DNA of 64,000 nucleotides, from assembly GCA_023954475.1 (NCBI GenBank), contig JAMLHW010000001.1:434001-498000 (forward strand), read 5' to 3'. Under the pieces are notes generated by a model that was given only the letters and a program-made list of their open reading frames with translations, made no database searches and was not told the origin of the DNA. A program made the translations under genes and the position numbers. Origin of the DNA: Anaerolineae bacterium (lineage in GTDB: Bacteria > Chloroflexota > Anaerolineae > Promineifilales > Promineifilaceae). Of the stretch, positions 54,777-64,000 are shown one piece after another (within the stretch, counting starts at the first letter, position 1; each line of letters opens with the position of its first letter).

Positions 54777-55970
54777 ATGAACACAAATCCACAAACACTT
54801 ACCTGGGTTGACAATTCCATTCGAGAGCTAAAAGACCAGGGCCTTTTCACGACCATTCGCACCCTCAGTTCCCCGCAAGGAGCGTGGCTCGTCGTCGATG
54901 GGCGCGATGTGCTCAACTTCTGTTCTAACAACTATCTCGGCCTCGCCAACGACAAGCGCATCGTCAAGGCAGCCAGGAAGGCGATGAAGCACTACGGCGT
55001 CGGGCCGGCCGCCGTGCGCACCATAGCCGGCACGATGGATCTACACATTGAACTGGAATCGCGCCTCGCTGCGTTCAAAGAAGCGGAAGCGGCCATCCTG
55101 TTTCAAAGTGGCTTCACGGCCAACATCGCCACGATTCCGGCACTGGTCGGACGCGATGACGCCATTTTTTCCGACGCACTCAACCATGCCAGCATCATTG
55201 ACGGCTGCCGTTTGAGCCGCGCCAAAATCATCGCCTATGCGCACAATGATCCCGATAACTTGCGCGAACAACTCGTAGCCCATCGCGATACTTTCGACAA
55301 GGCATTGATCGTCACCGATGGCGTCTTCAGCATGGACGGTGACATTGCGCCCTTGCCTGCGTTACAGGCGTTGGCCGAGGAATTCGGTTGCATGTTCATG
55401 GTCGATGATGCGCACGGCGAAGGTGTGATGGGTCAGGGCGGACGTGGCATTGTCCACCACTACGGTTTACAGGGCAAGGTGGACGTGGAAATCGGCACGA
55501 TGTCCAAAGCGTTTGGTGTTGTCGGTGGATATGTGGCGGGCAATGCGGCCATCGTCGCCTGGTTGCGGCAGCGTGGTCGCCCGTTCCTCTTTTCGTCAGC
55601 GATGACGGTGCCTGATACGGCGGCATGTCTGGAGGCGGTCAACATTCTGGAAGAGAGCACCGAACTTGTCGACAGGCTGTGGGACAATGCTCGCTATTTC
55701 AAGGCAGAAATGCAACGTTTAGGCTTTGATACGGGTCAAAGTGTGACGCCGATTACGCCTGTAATGCTCGGTGATGAGAAGTTGACACAGATGTTTAGCC
55801 GCCGCTTGTTCGAGGAAGGCGTGTTTGGCACGGCGATTGCGTTCCCCACAGTAGCGTTGGGCAAGGCGCGTATCCGCGTGATGATTTCGGCCGCTCACAG
55901 CCGCAGCGATCTCGATAGAGGATTGGAGATTTTCGGCAACGTTGGACGTGAGTTGGGTGTGCTTGCCTGA
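54777..55970 (+). CDS. kbl: Glycine C-acetyltransferase / alpha-oxoamine synthase
   Basis: A 397-residue fold-type I PLP enzyme. [22 protein letters not shown], the glycine-rich [57 protein letters not shown] and the PLP-lysine motif [13 protein letters not shown] are all present. The [11 protein letters not shown] and AAVRTIAGT forms favour 2-amino-3-ketobutyrate CoA ligase (threonine/glycine metabolism) over AONS (BioF). No threonine dehydrogenase or bio gene lies nearby. AGGAG precedes the ATG, and a palindrome copy lies at 54699 in the leader. Confidence 0.9.
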   Translation: MNTNPQTLTWVDNSIRELKDQGLFTTIRTLSSPQGAWLVVDGRDVLNFCSNNYLGLANDKRIVKAARKAMKHYGVGPAAVRTIAGTMDLHIELESRLAAFKEAEAAILFQSGFTANIATIPALVGRDDAIFSDALNHASIIDGCRLSRAKIIAYAHNDPDNLREQLVAHRDTFDKALIVTDGVFSMDGDIAPLPALQALAEEFGCMFMVDDAHGEGVMGQGGRGIVHHYGLQGKVDVEIGTMSKAFGVVGGYVAGNAAIVAWLRQRGRPFLFSSAMTVPDTAACLEAVNILEESTELVDRLWDNARYFKAEMQRLGFDTGQSVTPITPVMLGDEKLTQMFSRRLFEEGVFGTAIAFPTVALGKARIRVMISAAHSRSDLDRGLEIFGNVGRELGVLA

Positions 55971-55995
55971 AGCCGTGGGTAAGTGGCCGCGTGGG

Positions 55996-57195
55996 TTAGC
56001 CCATGTAGGTCCACCACGCGGCACCGCCCAATGTGATCACCAGCAATAACAGCCAATACCAGGCCACCAGTGGCCGCACCGTGACTGAGCCGGGCACACG
56101 CAACTCTTTTCCGGTTTCCAGATCCATGCGTACTTCAAATGGTGTGGCGCGGGCAAGGCCCAGCAGATGACGGCGCGTCACGACTATTTCTTCCTGAATT
56201 GCTTCCTGGGCTCCTGCTTGCAGTATCAGGTGCTGTTTTTCACCGGAAAATGCTACAGCATTGCGCTTGCTGTCAATGTCGAGTTGATAGACGATGGTTG
56301 TGTTGCCGGTGTTGTGCAGGTAGACGGTGAGGGAATCGCCGGCTTCGAGACTCTTGGGCATGATCGATAAGTTGATAGCTTCGTGTTTGCCGATAATGTA
56401 TTCATTTTCGGCCGAAGTTGTTATCTCCGTGCCGGAAGCTGAACTAGCCTTGAAATGATAGCGATACAAGCCCGGTTTGGCAGCAGAAATCTGCGGCGGT
56501 CGCACGATAACTTTGACCGTTTCAGATTGTCCCGGACGCAATGCAAGGGGCGCCGGCGAATTGCGAATCCACTCTTTGGGCAAGCCGTTACACTCGATGT
56601 TAAACAGGTCGACCGTAGAAGTGTCATTAGTGATAGAAACGGTCAGTTCTACCGACTGATAGGGGGCAACTTGCACCGTTGTGGGCGTCACTTCGACAAA
56701 AACTTTCTCCGTAGCCCCGGGAACAGTAGCAACCGGGCTGGAGGATACCGGGTCAGCCATTTGCCCCATGACGGGCGCTTCCATGATCATGGTGATGTCG
56801 CGATCAGGCGTGATGACCTGAGTACGCATGTCATCTTTCCACGCCAGGGTGCTGTTACCGATACGAACGGTCTGGCTTGGTTCCCATCTGACAGGCACAT
56901 TGGGATTGATAGGTGCACCATTCAGATAGGTACCGTTGGTGCTGCCGAGATCGCAGATATACCAGCCGCCGGCCCGATGCTCCAGGCGTGCATGTCTTCG
57001 TGATACATTGGGATCGTTGAGCACGATTTCGCGATCAGTTGCCCGCCCGATGTAAAGCACACCCGCATCAGGCTCATAGGTGATGCGCTCGCCTTCATCC
57101 GGGGTAATGAGGATCTCGCCCTTGATTGGTAAGCGACGGGCGATTCCATTTTCACTTTTTGTGGATTCTGCAATTCCTTTCATGATGATAGCCAT
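55996..57195 (-). CDS. FHA-domain protein with Ig-like repeats and C-terminal anchor
   Basis: A 399-residue protein. The N-terminal FHA domain (about 40-115) has YIGRATDREIVLNDPNVSRRHARLEHRAGGWYICDLGSTNGTYLNG, with the phosphothreonine-contact Arg, Ser and Asn. Two Ig-like/NEW3-type beta regions follow (about 165-260 and 275-360). The protein ends with one hydrophobic span (WYWLLLLVITLGGAAWW) and almost no tail, so it is probably tail-anchored with FHA in the cytosol. It should bind phosphothreonine on a partner. A start at ATG 57183 is also possible. Confidence 0.85.
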   Translation of the reverse strand: MAIIMKGIAESTKSENGIARRLPIKGEILITPDEGERITYEPDAGVLYIGRATDREIVLNDPNVSRRHARLEHRAGGWYICDLGSTNGTYLNGAPINPNVPVRWEPSQTVRIGNSTLAWKDDMRTQVITPDRDITMIMEAPVMGQMADPVSSSPVATVPGATEKVFVEVTPTTVQVAPYQSVELTVSITNDTSTVDLFNIECNGLPKEWIRNSPAPLALRPGQSETVKVIVRPPQISAAKPGLYRYHFKASSASGTEITTSAENEYIIGKHEAINLSIMPKSLEAGDSLTVYLHNTGNTTIVYQLDIDSKRNAVAFSGEKQHLILQAGAQEAIQEEIVVTRRHLLGLARATPFEVRMDLETGKELRVPGSVTVRPLVAWYWLLLLVITLGGAAWWTYMG

Positions 57196-57456
57196 TTACT
57201 TACTGGTAAATCTCGGAGAATCGACTCACCGTTTGATTGCTTTACAACACCTATTCAAAATTGTACTGCTAATTGTCCTGCTCAGAGCGGGGCTAAACTA
57301 CGTACTGTGACAGTTACTTTATGGAGTATATTGCGAAGTAAGGTGGAATCTAGTGAAATTTGCATGAAAATCTAGTAGGGATCGGGATCTTTCACGTAAA
57401 GATTACGCACGGTTCATATCCTGAGTTGGTTCAAAACAGGGTGCAACGGGTGTCGA

Positions 57457-58173
57457 TTATGTAATGGTGAATGGATTCGGCCGATTGGCGTAAATCTGAT
57501 CTAGAATCACATGTTCACGTCCACAAACGATGTCCAAAAACGGACGTGCATCCTTCATCTGCTTGAATGCGACAAACCCCCGCTCCAGAAAATCCTGCAA
57601 CTCACCCCAGCCGGCGCGGTATGCCGGGCCGTGCGCCAGTCGTAAAACCTGTTCGGCAAAGGGGCGACGCGCCAATTTGTTGACGCCCAGACCGACTTCC
57701 ATGAGCATGTCGATCTGTTGCTTGCGCAAACCGTAGTTGTCACAGAGGCGGTAGGCTTCGGCGTATAATTCGGCCGATAACTGATCCGTCATGCCCAACT
57801 GATCGACCAACACGGTGAGTAAGTCGTCGTCCAGGCTGCGTGTCAGCCGGTTCAGCTCCAGCGCCAATCCAACTGTCTGCAACATCCGATCCGGCAAAAA
57901 CGTGCGCATGATCTCATAGACGTGCTCGCCGTCCTGATCGCGCTGGCTGAAATCGCGCGGCGCATAGAGATCGCTGAGGAAAAAAGCACACGCCGGGCCG
58001 AATCGTTCGCTGTGCAGCAAGTCGTTGTGCGTTGCCGTCAAGCGTTCCAATTGCCACTGACGCAGCAACGTCATTTCTGGACTGAGTTGGCGTAGTTCAG
58101 CTTTGTGCCTGTCTCCGGCACGGCTGGGGTGCAGGTTGCGGAATCGGCCGAAACCGCTCGATCGATCACTCAT
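57457..58173 (-). CDS. Conserved protein of the FFLSDLY type, unknown function
   Basis: A 238-residue soluble, helical protein. The stretch ACAFFLSDLYAPRDFSQRDQDGEHVYEIMRTFLP is a block I have seen in uncharacterised bacterial proteins of about 220 residues. No catalytic motif is recognisable. It follows the feoC gene by about 100 bases and could be part of the feo transcript. Clusters of Arg and Asp recur through the helices. No function is assigned. Confidence 0.7.
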   Translation of the reverse strand: MSDRSSGFGRFRNLHPSRAGDRHKAELRQLSPEMTLLRQWQLERLTATHNDLLHSERFGPACAFFLSDLYAPRDFSQRDQDGEHVYEIMRTFLPDRMLQTVGLALELNRLTRSLDDDLLTVLVDQLGMTDQLSAELYAEAYRLCDNYGLRKQQIDMLMEVGLGVNKLARRPFAEQVLRLAHGPAYRAGWGELQDFLERGFVAFKQMKDARPFLDIVCGREHVILDQIYANRPNPFTIT

Positions 58174-58227
58174 GCCTAAAGTCTACTTGATTCGTCAAAA
58201 AGCGCACGAGGATGGTGTTGGGAGGTT

Positions 58228-58270
58228 GGAAGATAACAGTCGATCTCCAATCTCCGATCTCTAAACTCAC
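58228..58270. repeat. Dispersed repeat patch after feoC
   Basis: ATCTCCAATCTCCGATCTC-type units, which translate as LQSPISKL. This is a common spurious-ORF repeat type, lying between feoC and the FFLSDLY gene. Confidence 0.5.
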
Positions 58271-58274
58271 TCCC

Positions 58275-58547
58275 TCAATAACACACAACACCCGGCTCAA
58301 CCCGTCCTGTTTTCGGCACGACAACATAGCGGGTCTGATGGGTTGCCAGCAAATTGCACTGCTCCTGCACACCACACGACGCACACACGCCGCCATCTGC
58401 ACCGACCACGATGACGCGCCCGCGTTGCACCAGCATCTGCAACATCCCCTCCACCGCACTTGGCTCTGCATTGAGTGCGTCACTTAACTCACTCAATCCC
58501 AGCCCACCGCGATGTGTTTCCAACAAACGCAACAATTCAGAAAGCAC
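58275..58547 (-). CDS. feoC: FeoC-like winged-helix protein
   Basis: A 90-residue protein beginning VLSELLRLLETHRGGLGLSELSDALNAEPSAVEGMLQMLVQRGRV, the FeoC-type winged helix, followed by CASCGVQEQC (Cys-x2-Cys-x5-Cys), which may bind an Fe-S cluster. I chose GTG 58547 because AGGA is seven bases upstream. The longer frame to 58604 translates repeat DNA. It is downstream of feoB, as in enteric feoABC, and probably modulates FeoB stability or activity. Confidence 0.78.
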   Translation of the reverse strand: MLSELLRLLETHRGGLGLSELSDALNAEPSAVEGMLQMLVQRGRVIVVGADGGVCASCGVQEQCNLLATHQTRYVVVPKTGRVEPGVVCY

Positions 58548-58574
58548 AGTAATTTCCTGCCATGTAAGGAAGAT

Positions 58575-58660
58575 TTGGCTCACGCAAAGGCGCAAAGCCG
58601 CCAAGGTCTACTCCATTTCTTTGCGCCTTCACAGCTGTGCGTGCTATTTCTTGATACAAA
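58575..58660. repeat. Dispersed repeat patch between feoB and feoC
   Basis: ACGCAAAGGCGCAAAGCCGCCAAGG units and their inverse (TTTCTTTGCGCCTT) give peptides such as RKGAKAAK. They can pair as a loose hairpin. This is a familiar dispersed repeat type. The same kind is at 61877-61963. Confidence 0.6.
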
Positions 58661-58669
58661 TTCGTTATC

Positions 58670-60901
58670 TTATCCATAACCAAGCAACAATCCACCCTGA
58701 TAAACCAACAACGCACAAACCCAGGCCAATGCCGTCTGGTAGACAGCCGCCGTCACCGCCCAGCGTTTGCCGAATTCCTGTTTAACCGCCGCAATCGTCG
58801 CCACACAGGGCACGTAAAGCAAGACAAAGACGAGGAACGAGACCGCCGACAACGGTGTAAAACTGTCGCGTAGCGCCGAACTGAGGGCAACATCTTCCGG
58901 TTCCGTGTTGTTGCCGGTCAGATCAATGCCCGGAATGATGCTGATCAACGTTCGCGCGGCATCGACCGCCGCTTCCCAGAAGCCGACCATAATTTCAAGC
59001 ACATCCTGCGCAAACGAGGTCGTCGTCTCAATGTCCAGGTCGTCCTGTGCGCCGATGTAGATTTGCGACAGCGTGCTGACGACCAACTCTTTGGCGATGA
59101 AGCCGGTGATCAGCGATCCGGTCGCTTCCCACGTGCCGAAACCGAGCGGTTCAAACACCGGCGCGACGGTCGCACTGACTTGCCCGAAGAGTGAATCCTC
59201 CTGCTCGGCGACGCCTAGCGGCAGATTGAGCAGCAGCCACAAGACGACTGACACTGCCAAAATCAATGTGCCCGCCTTGTGGACGAATTCTTTTGTGTTG
59301 CCCCAGGTGTGCAGCAGCAAACTGCGTCCTGTGGGCATGCGGTAAGGAGGCAGTTCGAGGACAAACGCGGCGTTTTCGTCGGGCTGCAAGATGGTGCGCG
59401 TAAAAATGAGACCGGCCAGGACGGCGATGACGATGCCGACGAGATACATGATCCAGATGACGGTGCCGGCGTATCGGCCGAAAAACGCCAGTCCAAACAC
59501 CACATACACCGGCAGCCGCGCCGAACACGACATCAATGGAATCAGCAGCGCCGTCAGAATGCGGTCGCGTCGATTGCTCATCGTGCGCGTGGCGTAGACA
59601 GCAGGCACCGCACAGCCAAAGCCTAAAATCAGCGGAATCATCGCTTTGCCGTGCAGACCGACGACGGTCATCAAGCGGTCCATGACAAACGCCGCCCGCG
59701 CCAGATAGCCGGAATCTTCGAGAAAGGCGAGAAACAGATACAAGACGATCAGACCCGGCACGAAGACGAGCACGCCGCCAACACCGGCGATGATGCCCTC
59801 GATGACCAGCGATTGCAGCCAGGCGGGTGCCGAAATTGCCGTCAGGATGGTCGCCGTCCACGATGCGATTGGCCCGGTAATGACCGCATCAACCCAGTTG
59901 AGGAACGGCGCGGCTACATCGATCACCAGCCGGAATACGAGCAGCATGACGAGCATGAATAGCGGCAGGCCGAGATAGCGATGGGTGACGATGTCGTCGA
60001 TTCGGTCGGTCAGGGCGACGCGGTCAACCGGTTTTTGCTGAACCTGGCGCACGAGGCCGTTGATGAAGCCGTAGCGGTGATCGGCGGAAACAATGGGTAG
60101 ATCGTCGTTGAATAATGTCTCCAATCGGCCGATTTGTGCTCCAACCTCAGCCAAAATTGCCTGTCCGTTGTCAAACTCACGCACCGTTTCGATGACAGTC
60201 TGGTCGCTTTCGAGCAGCATCAGCGCCATCCAGCGGGCAAACGAGTCGACAAAAATCTCGTCGGCTAACCGGGTTTGAATGGTGGCGATGGCGGCTTCGA
60301 TTGCTGTGCCGTAGTCGATGGCAAAGGTGGGTGGCGTGGGGTTTTCGGCCGAATGGACCACCGCATCCAGTAATTCATCGATGCCATGCCCGCGATTGGC
60401 TGCCGTCGCCACCACCGGAATGCCGCCCAGCAACTGGCCGAGCCATTTTGTGTCGATGCGGATTCCCTGTGCGCGGGCGCTGTCTGCCATGTTGAGCGCC
60501 AGCACCAGCGGCACGCCGATTTCGCGGATTTGCACCGCCAGATAGAGATTGCGTTCCAAATTGGTCGCGTCAGCGACACAGACGACGACATCCGGTTCGC
60601 CGCTGATGATATGGTCGCGGGCGATACGTTCGTCGAGCGAAAAGGCAGTCAAACTGTACGTACCGGGCAGGTCGACCACGCTGATCGTGTGGCCGTTGCG
60701 GCGGCAGATGCCGGTCTTCTTTTCGACCGTTTTGCCCGGAAAGTTGCCGACACCCTGATTGAGACCGGTCAGCGCGTTGAACAGGGACGTTTTGCCCGCG
60801 TTGGGATTACCGGCGAGGGCGATGGTGAGCGTGGGTGTTTTGACGGAAGCGGCCATGCCAGCGGGGCTACGATGCGGTTGTGATTTGGACATTACGGGCA
60901 T
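58670..60901 (-). CDS. feoB: Ferrous iron transporter FeoB
   Basis: A 743-residue inner-membrane Fe2+ transporter. The N-terminal G-protein domain has G1 [17 protein letters not shown]3 DLPGTYSL and G4 LNMADSA. After the GDI region, two Gate domains follow ([29 protein letters not shown] and [15 protein letters not shown]), with [13 protein letters not shown] between. The start is uncertain: ATG 60901 and 60892 overlap dtxR, and ATG 60856 lies 11 bases after its stop. Order is dtxR-feoA, feoB, feoC, so FeoA function is supplied by the fused regulator or from elsewhere. Confidence 0.95.
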   Translation of the reverse strand: MPVMSKSQPHRSPAGMAASVKTPTLTIALAGNPNAGKTSLFNALTGLNQGVGNFPGKTVEKKTGICRRNGHTISVVDLPGTYSLTAFSLDERIARDHIISGEPDVVVCVADATNLERNLYLAVQIREIGVPLVLALNMADSARAQGIRIDTKWLGQLLGGIPVVATAANRGHGIDELLDAVVHSAENPTPPTFAIDYGTAIEAAIATIQTRLADEIFVDSFARWMALMLLESDQTVIETVREFDNGQAILAEVGAQIGRLETLFNDDLPIVSADHRYGFINGLVRQVQQKPVDRVALTDRIDDIVTHRYLGLPLFMLVMLLVFRLVIDVAAPFLNWVDAVITGPIASWTATILTAISAPAWLQSLVIEGIIAGVGGVLVFVPGLIVLYLFLAFLEDSGYLARAAFVMDRLMTVVGLHGKAMIPLILGFGCAVPAVYATRTMSNRRDRILTALLIPLMSCSARLPVYVVFGLAFFGRYAGTVIWIMYLVGIVIAVLAGLIFTRTILQPDENAAFVLELPPYRMPTGRSLLLHTWGNTKEFVHKAGTLILAVSVVLWLLLNLPLGVAEQEDSLFGQVSATVAPVFEPLGFGTWEATGSLITGFIAKELVVSTLSQIYIGAQDDLDIETTTSFAQDVLEIMVGFWEAAVDAARTLISIIPGIDLTGNNTEPEDVALSSALRDSFTPLSAVSFLVFVLLYVPCVATIAAVKQEFGKRWAVTAAVYQTALAWVCALLVYQGGLLLGYG

Positions 60902-61796
60902 CTTTGCGGCGCAGGGAGAGGCGGTACCCTTTGATCCGATATTCGATGGGATCGCCGAGCGGGGCGACGCGTTCAGTTTTTATTTCAGCGCCAACGGTAA
61001 GTCCCATTTCGAGGTAGCGTTGGCGCAATGCGCCGTTGCCGCCGACGTGCCGGATGGTGCCGGTGTGACCGGGTCGCAGGCGGTCGAGCGTGGTTTCGAT
61101 GGGTGCGGCCGGTTCGCTTTCGGCCGAAAACGGCACGACCAACACCAACTGCGCCACGTTCTGACCGAGCATGAACGTGTCGGATTCATCGACGAGCAAG
61201 GTCAATGGTCCGTCGAGTGGGGCGATGCCGGTGATTTTGACAGTGGTGCCGGGTAGCAGGCCACGTTCTTGCAGGTAGACGTAGATGTGCGTTTCGGTTG
61301 GGGTGATGGCACTGATGCGGGCGATTCGGCCGATGCCCAGTTTCGCCAACGGTATGCCATCTGCGTCTTCCAGTTTGCCGCTCATCTCTGGAATCGGCAA
61401 ACCGTGCGGACACGTCTCCGGATGATCGAGATAATTCGCCAACGCTTCGGCCAGCACATTCGACGTGGCGTGCTCCAGTCGACAGCTCAACTCGTAGACG
61501 CTGGCCCAATTCAGTCCGAGATGATCGGCCAGAAAGCACTCCCACAGTCGCTGGCGGCGCGTCACGCTGCGCGCAATGGCGCGACCGTCGTCAGTCAATT
61601 CGATGCCTTTGTAGCGCTGGCGTGCGACCAGCCCTTGCGCATCGAGGCGCTGCATCATTTCGTTGGCCGAGACAGTTGAGACTTCAAGCCGTTCGGCAAT
61701 TTGTGCGACAGCAACCGGTGCCTCGCACGCGCCGAGTTCGGCGAGCGTTTTGAGGTACATTTCGGTGCTTTCGTTGGTGGTGGTCTGGGTGCGCAT
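60867..61796 (-). CDS. DtxR/IdeR-type regulator fused to FeoA
   Basis: A 309-residue fusion. Residues 1-75 are the DtxR winged helix ([11 protein letters not shown] ... [22 protein letters not shown]), 76-150 the dimerisation and metal domain ([32 protein letters not shown]), and 160-225 an SH3-like third domain. About 235-305 form a full FeoA domain ([69 protein letters not shown]). The cluster-leading protein should be both the iron-responsive repressor and the FeoA partner of FeoB. GAGG precedes the ATG, and the operator lies at 61817-61832. Confidence 0.9.
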   Translation of the reverse strand: MRTQTTTNESTEMYLKTLAELGACEAPVAVAQIAERLEVSTVSANEMMQRLDAQGLVARQRYKGIELTDDGRAIARSVTRRQRLWECFLADHLGLNWASVYELSCRLEHATSNVLAEALANYLDHPETCPHGLPIPEMSGKLEDADGIPLAKLGIGRIARISAITPTETHIYVYLQERGLLPGTTVKITGIAPLDGPLTLLVDESDTFMLGQNVAQLVLVVPFSAESEPAAPIETTLDRLRPGHTGTIRHVGGNGALRQRYLEMGLTVGAEIKTERVAPLGDPIEYRIKGYRLSLRRKDARNVQITTAS

Positions 61797-61816
61797 GGTC
61801 GCCCTCGATTACAAAG

Positions 61817-61832
61817 ATAAGGTTGACCTTAT
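61817..61832. promoter_or_regulatory. DtxR-type operator before the feo operon
   Basis: ATAAGGT-TG-ACCTTAT is a perfect 16-bp palindrome located 20 bases upstream of the dtxR-feoA ATG, in the expected promoter zone. Its AAGGTnnACCTT core resembles binding sites of iron and manganese DtxR-family repressors. A perfect TATAAT at 61830-61835 on the plus strand is probably incidental. Confidence 0.7.
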
Positions 61833-61876
61833 AATACAATCTGGGGCAGCCTTGCCTACTGAAGAATGTCATTCCT

Positions 61877-61963
61877 TTGTGTGACTTTAGTCATGCTCAG
61901 GTTGGCACACCAAGCCACAAAGGGGGCTTTCATCTTGGTGACTTTGCGGCTTTGCGTGAGAAA
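61877..61963. repeat. Dispersed repeat patch upstream of the feo operon
   Basis: The segment reads GACTTTGCGGCTTTGCGTGAG and related units (peptide type HAKPQSHQDESPLCGLVCQPE). It fills the gap between the ABC permease stop at 61964 and the feo control region. No function is seen. Confidence 0.55.
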
Positions 61964-63676
61964 TTAGTCGCTTTCTATCGGCCGAATCGCCTCCAAAACC
62001 TCCGGCTCGCGCTGTAGCAACAACCTTTCCGCAATGGCAACGCCGACCCAGAGCAGCAGCGCCGCGTACGGAATCGCCAGCAGCGCCGCCGGCACGACGA
62101 TCCAGTCGTATTGCGGCAAAATGACATTGACCGCATTGACAGCCAGCAACGGCAAATTGACTAGGCCGATCAGCAGCGGCGTGACGATAATCGAGCCGAT
62201 CACCTGCAAACAGCCACCGCTCGACCGTGCATTTTTGCCCCGTTTGAATTCCAGCCGCACCGGTAACGGAAACAACACCGAGGTGGCCGCCAGCACCGCC
62301 AGCGCGTTTAAGCCCATCAACAACCCCAAAAAGGTCCACACGCCGTCGATGAGCGTACCATTTCTGATGACGAAAAATGCGCCAAAAAGAATGTAAGGAA
62401 AGCCGGCCAGCGCAGCCAAAACCAGAATCTTGCCGCGAAAGATGTGGCGACGGCGTACCGGCGTCAGCAGCAGCATTGCCAACCCTTTGTGCTCCCAGCC
62501 GAGCATGTTTTGTCCGATGATCCAGAAGGTGAGCAGGATGTATAGCGGGAAAAAGTTGATCACGATGGTGCTGTAATCCGATCGCTCTGGATTGCTGTTA
62601 AACAGCGAAAAGCCGAGAATGATAAACGGCAGCAAAATACCCTGCAACGTGCCGATACGCCGCTGCGGAATGCGCCAAGCTGATTGGTATTCTTTGCGGG
62701 CGACGGCGAGCGTTTCGGCCGAAAAGAACCATCCCAACACCGGCAATGTCCGTTCCGGTTTGCGCTCTTTCGTCTGCTTTGCCTGCCCGAAATTGAGCCA
62801 GAATCCCTGCCCGGTCAACAATCGGCCGACCAGACGCGTCCACGCCACCGCGATCAGCACCAAAATCAATGCCACATACGCCAACCAGAACAGCGACGCC
62901 GGCCAGTCACCGTAACTCGCCCGTTCAATCGCCCGTGCTGCGGCACCCGGCGGCAGCCATTGCAAAAAGTTCAGCGGTCGCCATGTCCCTACCATTTCCA
63001 GCGTGTCCTGATTGACAAGGTCATCCGTAAAGCGAAAGACACTCTGCATTGCCTGACTCAAGCCCCAGCACGCAAAACCGGACAGCGACATGACCACAAT
63101 CGCCACATCGCGAAAGCGGCGACTCTGCAGAACGCCGCCCAACGCCGTCAACATCAACTGGCTGGTCAACACCATATTGCCGTAAACGAGTAACAGCGCC
63201 ACCACGACGACCAGCAAAACCGGCCAGCCGGCAAATGCGATGACGATTGCAATAAAAAGCGGCCATGTCAAATAGGTGGTGTAGTCGAACAGGGTGCCGA
63301 GCAGCGAACTCACCGCCAAATCGCGCGGCTTGAGCGGATAAATGAGCAGCCGTTCGAGGTCAATACCTTCGTTGAGTGGTGCAAACAGGATGGGGAACAC
63401 GATCCAGATCAGCCACATTACGGTCAGGATGCCGGCCAGCAGTTGAAACGGCCACGGATCCGGCAAATGGATATAGCCGATCCACGATGCAAAGGCCAGC
63501 CCAATTGTCAGCGGCAGGAAGATCAAGATTGCAATGATTGCCCAGACGATGCGCCCTTTTTGTGCCGTGTAACGCCGCCATGTCAGACGCGCCCGCAAGC
63601 CAAACAGCGCCTGTTGCGGAGACGATGCCCGGTGCGAAGCCGTTGGCTGTTGCGGTGGTTGCATCATCCCAGCCAT
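61964..63676 (-). CDS. ABC exporter permease, large polytopic
   Basis: A 570-residue membrane protein with about twelve hydrophobic segments in two halves. It begins with a hydrophilic N-terminus and RARLTWRRYTAQKGR. Substrate and family (ABC-2-like or putative ABC exporter) cannot be pinned down. ATG 63676 has GGAG ten bases upstream. ATG 63667 overlaps the ATPase stop as ATGA. Both are consistent with tight coupling to the ATPase gene upstream. Confidence 0.82.
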   Translation of the reverse strand: MAGMMQPPQQPTASHRASSPQQALFGLRARLTWRRYTAQKGRIVWAIIAILIFLPLTIGLAFASWIGYIHLPDPWPFQLLAGILTVMWLIWIVFPILFAPLNEGIDLERLLIYPLKPRDLAVSSLLGTLFDYTTYLTWPLFIAIVIAFAGWPVLLVVVVALLLVYGNMVLTSQLMLTALGGVLQSRRFRDVAIVVMSLSGFACWGLSQAMQSVFRFTDDLVNQDTLEMVGTWRPLNFLQWLPPGAAARAIERASYGDWPASLFWLAYVALILVLIAVAWTRLVGRLLTGQGFWLNFGQAKQTKERKPERTLPVLGWFFSAETLAVARKEYQSAWRIPQRRIGTLQGILLPFIILGFSLFNSNPERSDYSTIVINFFPLYILLTFWIIGQNMLGWEHKGLAMLLLTPVRRRHIFRGKILVLAALAGFPYILFGAFFVIRNGTLIDGVWTFLGLLMGLNALAVLAATSVLFPLPVRLEFKRGKNARSSGGCLQVIGSIIVTPLLIGLVNLPLLAVNAVNVILPQYDWIVVPAALLAIPYAALLLWVGVAIAERLLLQREPEVLEAIRPIESD

Positions 63677-64000
63677 GCGAGCGAATCTCCGCTTTCTATG
63701 CCGTTTTGAGCGCCAACTGCACGCAGAAACAGGTCTTCCAGTGTCGTTTCGTCACCTGCTTGCGCCCGCTCGCGCAGTTCGGGGATGGTGCCCTCGGCGA
63801 CCAATTTGCCCGCGTCGATGACGGCGACACTGGTACACAGGCGTTCGGCGACTTCGAGGATATGGGATGAGAAGAAGATGGTCGTGCCGGTTCTGCGCAG
63901 CCGCTGCAACACGTCGAGAATGGCGCGTTTGGAGATGACATCGACGCCTTCGAACGGTTCATCGAGAAAGAGGACGCGCGGCGCGTGGATTAGGGCGGCA
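63664..64000 (-). CDS. ABC transporter ATPase, 5' end cut by window edge
   Basis: The C-terminal 112 residues or so are visible. They include the Walker B with D-loop, RVLFLDEPFEGVDVISKR, and the H-loop FFSSHILEVAERLC, followed by DAGKLVAEGTIPELRERA. The N-terminal Walker A lies to the right of the window. It is the partner of the permease that follows. SSHILEVAERLC and the domain end resemble ABC-2-type exporter ATPases such as those for antibiotics or lipids. Confidence 0.9.
   Translation of the reverse strand, partial: AALIHAPRVLFLDEPFEGVDVISKRAILDVLQRLRRTGTTIFFSSHILEVAERLCTSVAVIDAGKLVAEGTIPELRERAQAGDETTLEDLFLRAVGAQNGIESGDSLAWLG

Noticed and set aside
58548-58604. N-terminal extension of the feoC frame (MAALRLCVSQ...)
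   Set aside because: It is translated repeat DNA, and a better start with a ribosome site exists at 58547.

Overview
The window looks like chromosomal DNA of a Chloroflexota bacterium, most likely of the Anaerolineae/Ardenticatenia type. This is inferred from gene content, not from any search. Pointers are a lipoprotein with Pro-Thr-Ala-Thr linkers between META and SH3 modules, a crtB-crtI-P450-lycopene cyclase cluster, two cytochrome P450s, a DtxR-FeoA fusion, a gingipain-like C25 peptidase and Rex. Composition is near-balanced to slightly GC-rich. No rRNA, tRNA, CRISPR array, phage or transposase gene was seen.

Layout. 1-5470: leftward carotenoid operon crtB-crtI-P450-crtY(cd) followed by plsY, with a good sigma70-type promoter at 5442-5470. 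5619-9990: tex (leftward) and typA (rightward). 10083-18230: leftward run argS, folC-like, patB/malY-like, folC-like, NUDIX, DUF4281 (ABA4-like), hemW. 18458-23122: C25 peptidase and a GT4 glycosyltransferase. 23240-23952: rex with a probable self-operator. 24062-29806: leftward atpA-G-D-C-mreB, with an inverted repeat in each gap between the atp genes and no F0 genes beside it. 30117-38790: cyclophilin, zinc alcohol dehydrogenase, multi-domain lipoprotein, P450, and a cNMP-binding patatin esterase with a CRP-type palindrome in the shared control region. 38830-42200: two GNATs, LLM oxidoreductase, DinB, small zinc-ribbon protein. 42244-46442: UGT-like glycosyltransferase, two tandem corrinoid/Fe-S reductase-like proteins, and a divergent TetR with paired operators. 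46453-51056: CNNM protein, a frameshifted nucleotidyltransferase gene, aadA-like, DDAH-like, PPOX. 51182-57195: RecD2, SpoIIE/PP2C phosphatase, small P-loop protein, kbl, FHA protein. 57457-61832: FFLSDLY protein and a feo operon (dtxR-feoA fusion, feoB, feoC). 61964-64000: ABC exporter permease and part of its ATPase.

The most striking signal is not a gene. The palindrome TCGGCCGA, usually as WTCGGCCGAW (W = A or T), occurs 97 times by eye, about once per 660 bases on average, where about one copy is expected by chance. It lies in genes of most functions and in intergenic DNA, like the HIP1 octamer of cyanobacteria but with a different sequence. One copy encodes the degenerate HIGH motif of ArgS, and others lie in or beside promoter spacers.

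A second layer consists of short degenerate patches of common dispersed-repeat types in intercistronic gaps. One pair is inserted in frame in recD2. Candidate regulatory modules are TetR twin operators with an overlapping divergent promoter, a Rex operator on rex, a DtxR-type box before the feo operon, and a CRP-type palindrome beside the cNMP-binding esterase.
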